From: Methylomicrobium sp035916875
GTDB taxonomy: Bacteria > Pseudomonadota > Gammaproteobacteria > Methylococcales > Methylomonadaceae
Direction of reading: 5' to 3'
Length of the DNA stretch: 64,000 bases
Assembly: GCF_035916875.1 (NCBI RefSeq)
Contig: NZ_JAXUHN010000087.1
Span: 3,734 to 67,733 of the forward strand
This document shows, piece by piece, positions 9,596 through 17,736 of this stretch. The notes beneath the pieces were generated by a model that worked only from the letters and a program-made list of their open reading frames with translations, was not told the origin of the DNA and ran no database searches. Within the stretch, counting starts at the first letter, position 1. Every line of letters begins with the position of its first letter. A program made the translations under genes and the position numbers.

Positions 9596-10789
9596 ATGCA
9601 GTTTGCTCCTTTCTCGATCTCGCGTTTGCCGCGCATCAGCTATGGCAAGGGCCGCATCAACGACATTCCGGCGCTAGCGGCGAACTATGGCCGCACCGCC
9701 TTATTAGTGACCGGCAAACAATCATTCTGCGCGACACCACGCTGGCAGATTTTCACCGAGGCTCTCGAAGCAAAGGGTCTGCGCTGGCTGCACTTTACCG
9801 TTTCGGGCGAACCATCGCCGATGCTGGTCGATGATGCGGTGAGTCGATTTCGTGGTGAAGGCGTCGAGGTGGTGATCGCAATCGGTGGCGGCAGTGTGCT
9901 GGATGCGGCCAAGGCGATAGCCGGACTTCTGCCGCACGGCAATTCGGTGATGGATCACCTGGAAGGCGTCGGCAAGAATGTTCCTTATCGCGGTCCAAGC
10001 ACGCCTTTTATCGCGGTGCCGACGACTGCCGGGACCGGCAGCGAGGCGACCAAAAACTCGGTGTTGAGTATTCAAGGGCCTGAAGGCTTCAAGAAATCAT
10101 TCCGTGACGAATGCCTGGTCCCCGAATACGCGGTGATCGATTCCGATTTGCTCGCAAGTTGCCCGCGCGAACTCATCGCGGCCGACGGCATGGATGCGTT
10201 TACACAGTTGCTGGAATCTTATGTCTCGACCAAGGCTAACCCTTTCACCGATGCCTTGGCATGGAGTGGGATGACTGCCTTCAAGGAAGGTTTTTTCGCC
10301 GCTTGGCAAGGCGTCGAACCGGAAGCCGGTCATGGCCGCGCCGCAATGGCTTATGCGGCCCTGCTCTCAGGCATCACGCTGGCGCAAGTCGGACTGGGTT
10401 CTGTGCATGGACTGGCTTCGCCTCTGGGCGCTTATTTTCCGGTCCCGCACGGCATTGCCTGCGGCACCTTGGTAGCCGCGGCGACTGGGGTCAATATTAG
10501 GGCGATGCAGGCGCGCGAACCGAACCACCCGGCCATGGCCAAATATGCAGAGGTCGGGCGGCTCTTGACCGGCCGGAACGAGATGGACGATGCGGCGGCA
10601 CGCTCGGCGTTAATCACGCAGTTGGCCGAATGGGGCGAAAAGTTGCAGTTGCCTCGCCTGCATCGCTACGGGATTAGCGCAGAGGATTTTCCGCTGATCA
10701 TCGGGAATAGCCGCGGCAGCAGCATGCTGACCAATCCGATCGTGCTGATCGATGCCGAGATCGAGGCGATTTTAACGGAACGACTTTAA
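9596..10789 (+). CDS. Iron-type (group III) alcohol dehydrogenase
   Basis: NAD(P)-dependent dehydrogenase of the Fe-ADH superfamily, 397 residues. The nucleotide-binding GGGS loop is near residue 100. The metal site shows D200, H271 and H285, but the usual His four residues after the first Asp is Gln (D-A-F-T-Q, Q204). Gln here occurs in part of the superfamily and may change metal choice or substrate. The conserved TTAGTGSEAT stretch is intact. A GGGG-type ribosome site precedes the ATG. Paired with the ABM-fold gene; the substrate is unknown, with a small aldehyde or alcohol likely. Confidence 0.88.
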   Translation: MQFAPFSISRLPRISYGKGRINDIPALAANYGRTALLVTGKQSFCATPRWQIFTEALEAKGLRWLHFTVSGEPSPMLVDDAVSRFRGEGVEVVIAIGGGSVLDAAKAIAGLLPHGNSVMDHLEGVGKNVPYRGPSTPFIAVPTTAGTGSEATKNSVLSIQGPEGFKKSFRDECLVPEYAVIDSDLLASCPRELIAADGMDAFTQLLESYVSTKANPFTDALAWSGMTAFKEGFFAAWQGVEPEAGHGRAAMAYAALLSGITLAQVGLGSVHGLASPLGAYFPVPHGIACGTLVAAATGVNIRAMQAREPNHPAMAKYAEVGRLLTGRNEMDDAAARSALITQLAEWGEKLQLPRLHRYGISAEDFPLIIGNSRGSSMLTNPIVLIDAEIEAILTERL

Positions 10790-10801
10790 TCGGGATGCAG
10801 A

Positions 10802-10823
10802 TTCCCAACATAAACGTTGGGAA
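10802..10823. terminator. Hairpin between convergent genes
   Basis: An 8-bp perfect stem (TTCCCAAC / GTTGGGAA) with a 6-nt loop lies between the stops of the alcohol dehydrogenase and the patatin gene. There is no T-run on either strand, so it may stabilise 3' ends or need Rho. Confidence 0.5.
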
Positions 10824-10840
10824 CCCGAGCAAATGCGTCG

Positions 10841-12961
10841 CTAAGAAAGCGACAACGCCGCACACATTCTTTCCGTCAACCTGAGTCCCAATTCGCGGTA
10901 AGCCTCGACCTGAGTCTCATCAAAAAACTGGTCGTTCGTGGACTGGTTCGGAAACTCTTCATGCTGTGCGCGATAGCTGTAGATCTCTGCCGGCAAATCT
11001 TTTACCAGGGTCGCTCTGACAATATATAGCGTGCCCTGTTTGGCGGGCTCTGTTCCGCAAGCCGGATAATGGATCGTACCTTTGTCGAAGCCCATTTTCG
11101 AAAAACCAAAACGTTTAGCATAGCTACCCTCTTGATCCGATCCCGGCATCAAACTTTCCAGTTCGTCATTGAAAGTGACCGTAACGCCGAAATCGACCCG
11201 CATGCGCACCAAGACACTGCCGATATCGTCAAGAGTGAAATTGGGGTCGGCGCCGGCCGATGAAAGATAAATCGTATCGATGCGCCGCCGGACCAATTCA
11301 TACAGGCCGGTATTGTCGAAATGGCCGCCATCGGTCAGTTCCAGATAGCCCACGTTTTCCCTGAGATCCTGTCCCAAAAGCCCTTGAAAAAAACCGGGAT
11401 AAAAGAAATTCGGACGCATGTTCATATCAGACAAGACTTTTCGCCAGCCGGTCACCGCGGGATTCTGGACCCAAAAACCCAGGCGGATATTCCAAAACGC
11501 CAGCAGAAACGACACCAGCCGGTTCCGGGTGGCGCCCTGCCCGGAGTTTGCCGCGTTCGGATTCAGCGCCGCGCCCGAGATCGAGACCGCCGTCGCCAGC
11601 GTCATCTCGCCGCCGGACAGCGACGCCATCGGATGAAAGCCGATCGCGTCGCCGCCGCAATACAGATGGGACATGATGAAATTGTCGCCGGCGCGCCCCC
11701 GGTATTTGGGGTTATTCGAATCGACCAGCACAGTATTCGCATTAATGATGTGATAAGGCCCCCATTGGTCGGGTCCCGAGACCTGCGAGAAGAACGTCAC
11801 ATCGGCCCGGGTCGCCAGTTCCCAGTGACTGTTGTCGACTGCAGCAGGATTCGGCATGAAAGCTTCCATCAGCCGATCCCGGTCCATTCGGCCGATGCCG
11901 AACAGGTTCAGATTGACGAACCATCCGGTCAATACGATACCGAGGATGACCACCCCGTAAAGCCATTGCGTCTCGGACTGCTGCCAATCCTGCGCAATTT
12001 GATAACTGATCGACAGAATGCCGACAATCAACAGCAGTGCGGTGACTAGAATCCGGATTTCGGTCATCGGGCCTTTGCTGGCTTCCGTGCCTTTTTTCTG
12101 TTGGAAAAACTCGAAGATCGACCCGATCACGCCGAGCAGCGCCGGAACCGAAGTAGACATGTATTCCATTCCAGCCAGTCGTTTATTGATAAAAACATCA
12201 ATCACAGGCAGCAAGGCCAACAGGCCGAAGGCAAACGCCAGGAAAATGATGTTGCCCTGGGCGCGCTGAAACCAGAAGCGGCCTCGATACCCGCGTTCCT
12301 CGGTGCCTAATTTGCGCCAGGTCATCCAGGCATACAAAAAGCTGGTGACGCCGAAAAACACCACCATGGCCAGTGCGGCTTGCGTAAACAGCGATACCGG
12401 CTGCCAGTGATTCAAATACTGCAGCATCCAGGGCATAGGCTGAAACAGTTGAAGTTTGAAGCAGAGGAAAAAGAGGCTGGCGATGACCGCCAAATAAACC
12501 GAGGCCGCAAGCGTCATGTTACGCACGATGACACCCAACAATGACAAGGACGAAAGCCCGTCCGGCAACAGATAATTGCCGTGTTGCCGCAGGTAATTCA
12601 ATGGTAAATGGGCGGCGCCCTGCCCCTGATCGATTTCGGAAGCGAAAGGAAAGCTCCAGGGCGAACCGCTTTGCTTGTTTAGATAATTGAACCATGTCAA
12701 CGACGAACCGATATAGCCGCCGCCGGAGACGGTGGATAAATAATCCACCCCGCGCAGGATGTTATGCTTGTTCAATCCCTGCAATACGCCCAACGCAAAC
12801 GAAGCGGAACGGATACCGCCGCCGCTGATCGCAAGGCCGGCGATTTGCTTGGCTTCATCACCCTGCCGGTTATCGCCCCGGTTCAGCCGCTGGCTTTTGA
12901 TGACATTCAGCTCATCCTGTTGAACTTGCGCAAAACTGGTTGCGGACTGATCTTTTACCAT
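10841..12961 (-). CDS. Patatin-like phospholipase with inserted membrane domain
   Basis: 706-residue membrane protein of the patatin/CapV-like lipase superfamily. The oxyanion loop GGGIR is at 47-51, the probable nucleophile S79 lies in STVSGGGYIG, and the dyad Asp is in LTDGG (D544). The Ser context is T-V-S-G-G rather than the usual G-x-S-x-G. Between the two catalytic parts lies a hydrophobic region (about residues 140-360) with about six predicted membrane helices, so the lipase halves come together across an inserted membrane module. It has a strong GGGGGAA site. It stands alone; no cyclase or effector partner is next to it. Confidence 0.85.
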   Translation of the reverse strand: MVKDQSATSFAQVQQDELNVIKSQRLNRGDNRQGDEAKQIAGLAISGGGIRSASFALGVLQGLNKHNILRGVDYLSTVSGGGYIGSSLTWFNYLNKQSGSPWSFPFASEIDQGQGAAHLPLNYLRQHGNYLLPDGLSSLSLLGVIVRNMTLAASVYLAVIASLFFLCFKLQLFQPMPWMLQYLNHWQPVSLFTQAALAMVVFFGVTSFLYAWMTWRKLGTEERGYRGRFWFQRAQGNIIFLAFAFGLLALLPVIDVFINKRLAGMEYMSTSVPALLGVIGSIFEFFQQKKGTEASKGPMTEIRILVTALLLIVGILSISYQIAQDWQQSETQWLYGVVILGIVLTGWFVNLNLFGIGRMDRDRLMEAFMPNPAAVDNSHWELATRADVTFFSQVSGPDQWGPYHIINANTVLVDSNNPKYRGRAGDNFIMSHLYCGGDAIGFHPMASLSGGEMTLATAVSISGAALNPNAANSGQGATRNRLVSFLLAFWNIRLGFWVQNPAVTGWRKVLSDMNMRPNFFYPGFFQGLLGQDLRENVGYLELTDGGHFDNTGLYELVRRRIDTIYLSSAGADPNFTLDDIGSVLVRMRVDFGVTVTFNDELESLMPGSDQEGSYAKRFGFSKMGFDKGTIHYPACGTEPAKQGTLYIVRATLVKDLPAEIYSYRAQHEEFPNQSTNDQFFDETQVEAYRELGLRLTERMCAALSLS

Positions 12962-13005
12962 GCATTCCCCCGTACTTAAAACAATAGCCTTACGCTTATG
13001 CGTAT

Positions 13006-13042
13006 GGGAGCTTCACAAAACGTTGTATTAGGGGAAGCTCCC
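13006..13042. repeat. Inverted repeat, 9-bp stem
   Basis: GGGAGCTTC (13006-13014) and GAAGCTCCC (13034-13042) are perfect complements with a 19-nt loop. It lies between the aquaporin gene and the patatin gene, both minus strand, so it may be the aquaporin 3' hairpin or part of the patatin leader. Confidence 0.5.
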
Positions 13043-13117
13043 GGATGTTGAATTGATTTCTAAAATTGAATCCGTTTTTTTATATGATTTTTGATGAATC
13101 GGGACCTCTCTAAATTT

Positions 13118-13807
13118 TCAATCCTCACCCTCTGCAATAAACCGGTAAACGAATGCACCCAAAACCGCGCCCGCGATAGGCGCCACCCAGAACAGCCAGA
13201 CTTGCCCCAGCGCCCAGTCTCCCGCATAAACCGCAATACCAAGGCTTCTGGCAGGGTTAACGGACGTGTTGGTGACAGGTATGCTGATCAAGTGTATCAG
13301 AGTCAGGCCCAATCCAATCGCGATTGGCGCAAAGCCTTGCGGTGCCCGGCGGTCGGTCGCGCCCATAATGATAAATAAAAACGTTGCGGTCATGACGACT
13401 TCTGTCACTAAAGCGGCGAATAAGGAATAGCCGCCGGGTGAATGTTCGCCATAGCCATTGGCCGCGAAGCCTGCGTGGGGATCGAAACCGGCTTTACCGG
13501 TCGCGATCAGATATAAGATGCCGCCGCCGACGATGCCTCCGGCTACTTGCGCCAAAATATAAGGCAATAACTTATTCGCCGGAAAGCGCCCGCCCGCCCA
13601 CAAGCCGATGGACACGGCAGGGTTCAAATGATAACCGGAAATATGGCCGATCGCGTAACCCATCGTCAAAACCGTAAGTCCGAACGCGAATGCAACACCG
13701 AGTAAACCGATACCCACATTCGGAAATGCAGCCGCTAATACCGCGCTGCCGCACCCGCCTAGAACCAACCAGAAGGTTCCAAAAAATTCGGCACCAATTT
13801 GTTTCAT
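13118..13807 (-). CDS. aqpZ: Aquaporin Z-type water channel
   Basis: Inner-membrane water channel, 229 residues from the ATG at 13807, close to E. coli AqpZ (231). That ATG has a clean AGGAG site, and the 17-residue upstream extension lacks one and is not hydrophobic. Both pore motifs are present: NPA in HLNPAVSIG and NPA in SVNPARSLG. The selectivity-filter positions (Phe in FAFGLTVLTM, then His, Thr and Arg around the second NPA) fit a water-selective AqpZ rather than a glycerol facilitator. It is monocistronic. Confidence 0.94.
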   Translation of the reverse strand: MKQIGAEFFGTFWLVLGGCGSAVLAAAFPNVGIGLLGVAFAFGLTVLTMGYAIGHISGYHLNPAVSIGLWAGGRFPANKLLPYILAQVAGGIVGGGILYLIATGKAGFDPHAGFAANGYGEHSPGGYSLFAALVTEVVMTATFLFIIMGATDRRAPQGFAPIAIGLGLTLIHLISIPVTNTSVNPARSLGIAVYAGDWALGQVWLFWVAPIAGAVLGAFVYRFIAEGED

Positions 13808-14207
13808 ATTTCTTCTCCTGCTATTCATGTTAAGAAAGTAAGGTAAGACTGCACGCATGTGCGCCCCTTTTTTTATATTTGCTTCCTAACCGTAATGAAC
13901 CCAAAGCCCCATGTCGCACAAGCACAAATCGAATAACAGCCAGCTTGAGGGCGCCAAGCTCTTGACAACCGCGAATCCCTTGCGAACGGCTAAGAAAATA
14001 AAGTCAATTGCCTCGTCATTGTTTAATACAATGACGAGGCAATATAGGTCAGACCGTAAGAAACTGTCAATTTCTTTCCAGACTTTTGTTGCTAATGAGG
14101 CAGGATTGAATCAGGATGTGAATCCTTTCGGGGATGATCCACAATTGACTCCGCTCTTCGTCGGTTCGAGAATATCAATCAATCATCGCTTTTAACCTTG
14201 CATCCTT
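13808..14207. other. 400-nt intergenic region, divergent promoters
   Basis: It lies between the start of aqpZ (minus) and the start of the glycosyltransferase (plus). Its main content is a long palindrome at 14007-14043. A 94-codon frame runs through the palindrome (13911-14195, plus), but it has no ribosome site and no family resemblance, so I do not call it a gene. Confidence 0.6.
14007..14043. repeat. Perfect 16-bp inverted repeat, 5-nt loop
   Basis: Left arm 14007-14022 (ATTGCCTCGTCATTGT) and right arm 14028-14043 match perfectly around TTAAT. There is no T-run on either side, so it is not a standard terminator. It lies about 165 bp before the glycosyltransferase ATG and 200 bp before aqpZ. 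It may be a small mobile palindrome (REP/MITE-like) or a regulatory site. Confidence 0.8.
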
Positions 14208-14897
14208 ATGCATTTTTCGATCATCATTCCTGTATTGAATGAAGCCAAGTCCCTGCCCGCTTGCCTGGAAGCCTTGCAGGGCTTGCGGCATCAGGCTGAA
14301 ATTATGGTCGTCGATGGCGGCAGCAGCGACGATACGCTCACGATCGCAACCGGCCTGGCCGACCGGGTTGTCCGGACGCATAGAGGCCGCGCATTGCAAA
14401 TGAACGCCGGCGCACGGCAAGCCAAAGGTGATGTATTTTTATTTCTGCACGCCGATACTTTTTTGCCGGACCATGCCTTGACTTTGATCCAACAGCAATT
14501 GATGCAGGGCGGCCAATGGGGGCGTTTCGATATCTGTTTGTGCGGCCGGCCTGTGATGCTGAAGGTCATCGCCCAGCTGATGAACTGGCGTTCCCGCTTG
14601 ACCGGCATTGCGACCGGCGATCAAGCGATTTTCGTGACGCGGCAAGCTTTTTTCAGCGTGGGCGGCTATCCCGACATCGCTTTGATGGAAGACATCGCCT
14701 TATCTAAGTTGCTCAAAAACATCGGCCCGCCGATTTACCTGAGCGCGAAAGTGTCCAGTGCGGGACGGCGGTGGGAGACATTCGGCGTATTCAGAACGAT
14801 TTTGTTGATGTGGTCATTACGTCTGGGCTATTTTTTCGGCGCCGACCCGTCCGAGTTGGCGAAACTTTATCACAGGGGACGCTTTTGGAAACCGTAA
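14208..14897 (+). CDS. Family 2 glycosyltransferase (TIGR04283-type)
   Basis: 229-residue GT-A fold enzyme. The N-terminal strand IIPVLNEA is followed by VVDGGSSDDT (about residue 40) and FLHADT, which carries the metal-binding acidic site. A family name sometimes given is arsenosugar biosynthesis glycosyltransferase, but no arsenic gene (arsM, arsS) is nearby, so that role is not supported here. Its stop overlaps the next gene by 13 nt, and a TIGR04282-type partner follows, the pairing expected for this family. Sugar donor and acceptor are unknown. Confidence 0.85.
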   Translation: MHFSIIIPVLNEAKSLPACLEALQGLRHQAEIMVVDGGSSDDTLTIATGLADRVVRTHRGRALQMNAGARQAKGDVFLFLHADTFLPDHALTLIQQQLMQGGQWGRFDICLCGRPVMLKVIAQLMNWRSRLTGIATGDQAIFVTRQAFFSVGGYPDIALMEDIALSKLLKNIGPPIYLSAKVSSAGRRWETFGVFRTILLMWSLRLGYFFGADPSELAKLYHRGRFWKP

Positions 14898-15676
14898 TCC
14901 GCTTATCCGCCGCGCTCGGCATTTTTTCGATCATGATCTGCGTGGAGTATTGGCGCCCCAGGCGGATATTGCGGCTTGGACGCGCGCAGCGATGGCCGAT
15001 CAATCTGGGCCTGGCCGCTTTGAACATGGTCCTGATGCGCGTGACCATCGGCAGCATGTCTTATATCAGCGCCGTCTATGCCAAAGATCATGCCTGGGGC
15101 CTGTTGAACCTGACTGCGGCGCCCAACTGGCTGGCAGTCGTCGCCACCCTGTTGCTGCTGGACTTCGCCATCTACGGCCAACATATCTTGATGCACAAAT
15201 GGCCGCCGCTTTGGCGCCTGCATCAGGTGCATCACACCGACCTCGAATTCGATGCGACGACCGCAGTGCGCTTTCATCCCTTCGAAATCATGCTGTCGAT
15301 GTTATACAAAGTGCTGTGCATTATCTTGATCGGCGCAGACCCTGCCGCCGTGATTACCTTCGAGATCATCCTGAACGGCGCGGCGACTTTCAATCACGGC
15401 AATGTCGACATTCAACCCGCTCTCGACCGAAAACTGCGTTGGCTGATCATCACGCCGGACATGCATCGGATCCATCACTCGACCCGACGGGCAGAAACGG
15501 ACAGCAATTACGGCTTTTCGATTTCGCTCTGGGACCGTTTGTGCGGCACTTATATTGCCGCACCGCAAGAACCGCAGACCCGCATGACAATCGGGCTTGC
15601 CGCTTACCGGAAGCCGGAGGAGTTGAGTTTCCTCCGGTTATTGCGGCTACCTTTCAAAACCCTGCGCAGAGATTGA
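14885..15676 (+). CDS. Sterol desaturase / fatty acid hydroxylase family protein
   Basis: Membrane di-iron oxygenase of the fatty acid hydroxylase superfamily. The His clusters are H-I-L-M-H, H-Q-V-H-H and H-R-I-H-H, set among several hydrophobic helices. I choose the TTG at 14885 because CAGGGGAC stands just upstream and the product then begins in the first helix; an in-frame ATG at 14771 would overlap the glycosyltransferase by 127 nt. It is sandwiched between two glycosyltransferase-like genes and ends directly at the next ATG, so all three should be translated together. It probably hydroxylates or desaturates a lipid that the partners then modify (inference). Confidence 0.85.
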   Translation: METVIRLSAALGIFSIMICVEYWRPRRILRLGRAQRWPINLGLAALNMVLMRVTIGSMSYISAVYAKDHAWGLLNLTAAPNWLAVVATLLLLDFAIYGQHILMHKWPPLWRLHQVHHTDLEFDATTAVRFHPFEIMLSMLYKVLCIILIGADPAAVITFEIILNGAATFNHGNVDIQPALDRKLRWLIITPDMHRIHHSTRRAETDSNYGFSISLWDRLCGTYIAAPQEPQTRMTIGLAAYRKPEELSFLRLLRLPFKTLRRD

Positions 15677-16303
15677 ATGAGCATATATCAATACCCGCAC
15701 ACCGTTTTGCAGATTTTTTGTAAAACCCCACAGTTGGGCTTGGTCAAAACCCGTTTGATGCCCGCGTTGAGTGCGGAAGAAGCCTTGGCGGCGCATCTGG
15801 AGCTGAGCCGGCGCACCCTGAGCCTAGCGACGAAAAACTGTTTATGCCCGATCGAGCTTTGGTGCACCCCAACGGTTGACCATCCGTTTTTTTTCGAAGC
15901 GGCACAGCATGACTCTGTGCGTCTATGTGAACAACAAGGCCGGAATTTGGGCGAACGCATGCACCATGCCTTGATCTCCGCACTGCATGATTATTCGAGC
16001 GCCGTACTGATCGGCACGGATTGCCCGTCGTTGACTGAACGGGACCTCAAGGCCGCGATTACGGCGCTGGATGCCGATGCGAATGTGGTATTCGCCCCCG
16101 CGGAAGACGGCGGTTATGTACTGGTCGGGTTGAATCGGCCGCGGCCGGAATTATTTGCGGACATGCCTTGGGGAACATCCGCCGTGATGGAGATATCGCG
16201 CGCCAGACTTGCCGCAATCGGTCAACCGCATGTCGAGCTGGCGGTGCAATGGGATGTCGATATCGCTGCGGATTTTGCGCGTTATCGAAAGTTGGGCGGG
16301 TAA
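15677..16303 (+). CDS. TIGR04282/DUF2064 nucleotidyl-glycosyltransferase-like protein
   Basis: 208-residue GT-A fold protein of the DUF2064/CofC-like group. Recognisable stretches are LGLVKTRLMP near residue 22, GTDCPSL near 115 and FAPAEDGGYVLVGL near 140. Relatives activate or transfer small phosphorylated groups; the exact reaction is not known to me. Its ATG follows the desaturase stop without a gap. With the TIGR04283-type gene two positions upstream it completes a three-gene cassette. Its stop is 4 nt from that of the convergent metallophosphoesterase. Confidence 0.85.
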   Translation: MSIYQYPHTVLQIFCKTPQLGLVKTRLMPALSAEEALAAHLELSRRTLSLATKNCLCPIELWCTPTVDHPFFFEAAQHDSVRLCEQQGRNLGERMHHALISALHDYSSAVLIGTDCPSLTERDLKAAITALDADANVVFAPAEDGGYVLVGLNRPRPELFADMPWGTSAVMEISRARLAAIGQPHVELAVQWDVDIAADFARYRKLGG

Positions 16304-16307
16304 ATCC

Positions 16308-17000
16308 TTAAATCACCAGTTCGCCGGCACTGACCACATTCCCCGCCAAATCGGCCACCACTTGGTCCGCGACGCCAACCACACGGATATCTCGGCGGAT
16401 TGTGGCCGAATAATTCTCATGCAAATGGCCGTGAAAAATGTGCTTGGCTCCCATAGCCGAAGCCAGTTCTGCGATCGCGGCAAAACCATAGCGATGCGAA
16501 GACGGCGCTTCGTGCGTAACCAGAATATCGGCCTGTAAGGTTTTCAGCGCTTCGAACTCCTCGTGCCAAATAGCTGAGCGGTATTTTAACGACAAATCAT
16601 GAACGCGCAGCCCAGGCTTCTGGCTGTTAAGAAAGTGGCGCTTGTTGATCCACTTCGGCTGCCCGGGCGGATACCAGACCCGACCCAAAAAAATGCCGCC
16701 AAGCCCCGCAATCCGAAGACCGGCAATTTCCTTCACGCGAAGATGCAGGCCGTAATCTGATAGCGACGAATGAAACAGATTATGATATTTACAAGGAGAC
16801 TGGAAATCATGATTGCCCGCAATCCACCAAATCTCGGTCAGGCCGATGATCTCATCCAGATAACATTCCAAAGGCCGTTCCAAATCGTAATCGCCGAGCA
16901 AGACGACGGCTTCCGGACGGTATTTACGTACCGCCTCAATCAACGGCTGGAAGTTTCCGTGTGGATCGCCAGCAAACAAGATTCGATGGTTGGAGCTCAT
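16308..17000 (-). CDS. Calcineurin-like metallophosphoesterase
   Basis: 230-residue cytoplasmic phosphoesterase with the complete motif series of the superfamily: GDPHG (near residue 11), GDYD (near 36), GNHD (near 62), THEAP (near 163) and GHLH (near 191). These supply the two-metal site. Substrates in this superfamily range from nucleotides to phosphoproteins and cannot be assigned here. No clear ribosome site precedes the ATG. Upstream is the gene-poor stretch with the IS630 remnant. Confidence 0.87.
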   Translation of the reverse strand: MSSNHRILFAGDPHGNFQPLIEAVRKYRPEAVVLLGDYDLERPLECYLDEIIGLTEIWWIAGNHDFQSPCKYHNLFHSSLSDYGLHLRVKEIAGLRIAGLGGIFLGRVWYPPGQPKWINKRHFLNSQKPGLRVHDLSLKYRSAIWHEEFEALKTLQADILVTHEAPSSHRYGFAAIAELASAMGAKHIFHGHLHENYSATIRRDIRVVGVADQVVADLAGNVVSAGELVI

Positions 17001-17100
17001 TAGTAACGTTTAAATGAAATGAATGGCGCCTTAGATTAGTAATCGTACCATGGTATCATTAAACTCCCCCTACGAACCAATATTAAAAGTCAAGCCGTTC

Positions 17101-17119
17101 CCTCTTTATTGCAAAGAGG
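17101..17119. repeat. Small hairpin upstream of IS remnant
   Basis: CCTCTTT (17101-17107) pairs with AAAGAGG (17113-17119) around a 5-nt loop. It is on the upstream side of the metallophosphoesterase, and no function is evident. Confidence 0.4.
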
Positions 17120-17278
17120 CTGCCTTAAGTCCCAGTATAGGAATCAAATCTGATTGAAACAGGCGTGCCGCACGTCAGCGATCAATCCGGCAGTCATAAT
17201 ACGGGCTTTCCTCGCGACATTTTTTAAGAAAGAACCGGGTAAAATGAAACTGGATGATTGCTGGTTTTAGAGAGCTAA

Positions 17279-17633
17279 ATGAAGTTTGTGACGGGATTGA
17301 GCGAAGCGGAGCAGCGCACGTTGCTGATTGCGTCCCGCTATGCCCCATGGCCGCGTTTCCTGCGGCGTGCGTAGCCTTGAGAAGTGACCATCGTGGTCAT
17401 GGATAATGCCTCGCTACATCGTAAAGCGTTGGATGCGGCCAATTGGGAGTGATTGGGGGCTGCGTGTCTGGGCCTGGCTCCTCCCTGTCTACTCTCCCGA
17501 ACTGAATCCGATCGAGATATTATGGAAGAAAATTAAATATGCGTGGTTACCTTGGGCCGCCTAACATTGTTTTGAATCGATGCGCTCCGCCTTGAGTGAA
17601 ATATTCGAAATTTGGGTGCAAATACCGGGTTAA
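17279..17633 (+). mobile_element. IS630-family transposase remnant
   Basis: Degraded transposase of the IS630/Tc1-mariner type. Translation from ATG 17279 gives the usual N-terminal start (MKFVTGLSEAEQRTLL), which breaks off after about 30 codons. The first catalytic Asp region survives in another frame as VTIVVMDNASLHRKAL (about 17390-17435). The last Asp/Glu region, LPVYSPELNPIEILWKKIK, follows near 17490-17540, and the frame ends at TAA 17631. About two thirds of the protein (DNA-binding part) is deleted and several stops intervene, so it is inactive. A 10-bp palindrome TAAGTACTTA (17641-17650) follows and may be part of the right end. Confidence 0.82.
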
Positions 17634-17736
17634 TTTTGCATAAGTACTTACCCTCGGGGGTTACCGTAAAAATCAGAAATTTCCAAAAACCTCTATACTT
17701 TGGAATAAATATTTACATATACCGCGTTTGTATTGA

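Noticed and set aside
11321..12049. 242-codon plus-strand frame opposite the patatin gene
   Set aside because: Antisense frame within a gene whose catalytic motifs are clear.
13911..14195. 94-codon plus-strand frame between aqpZ and the glycosyltransferase
   Set aside because: It runs through the perfect palindrome, has no ribosome site and shows no family resemblance.
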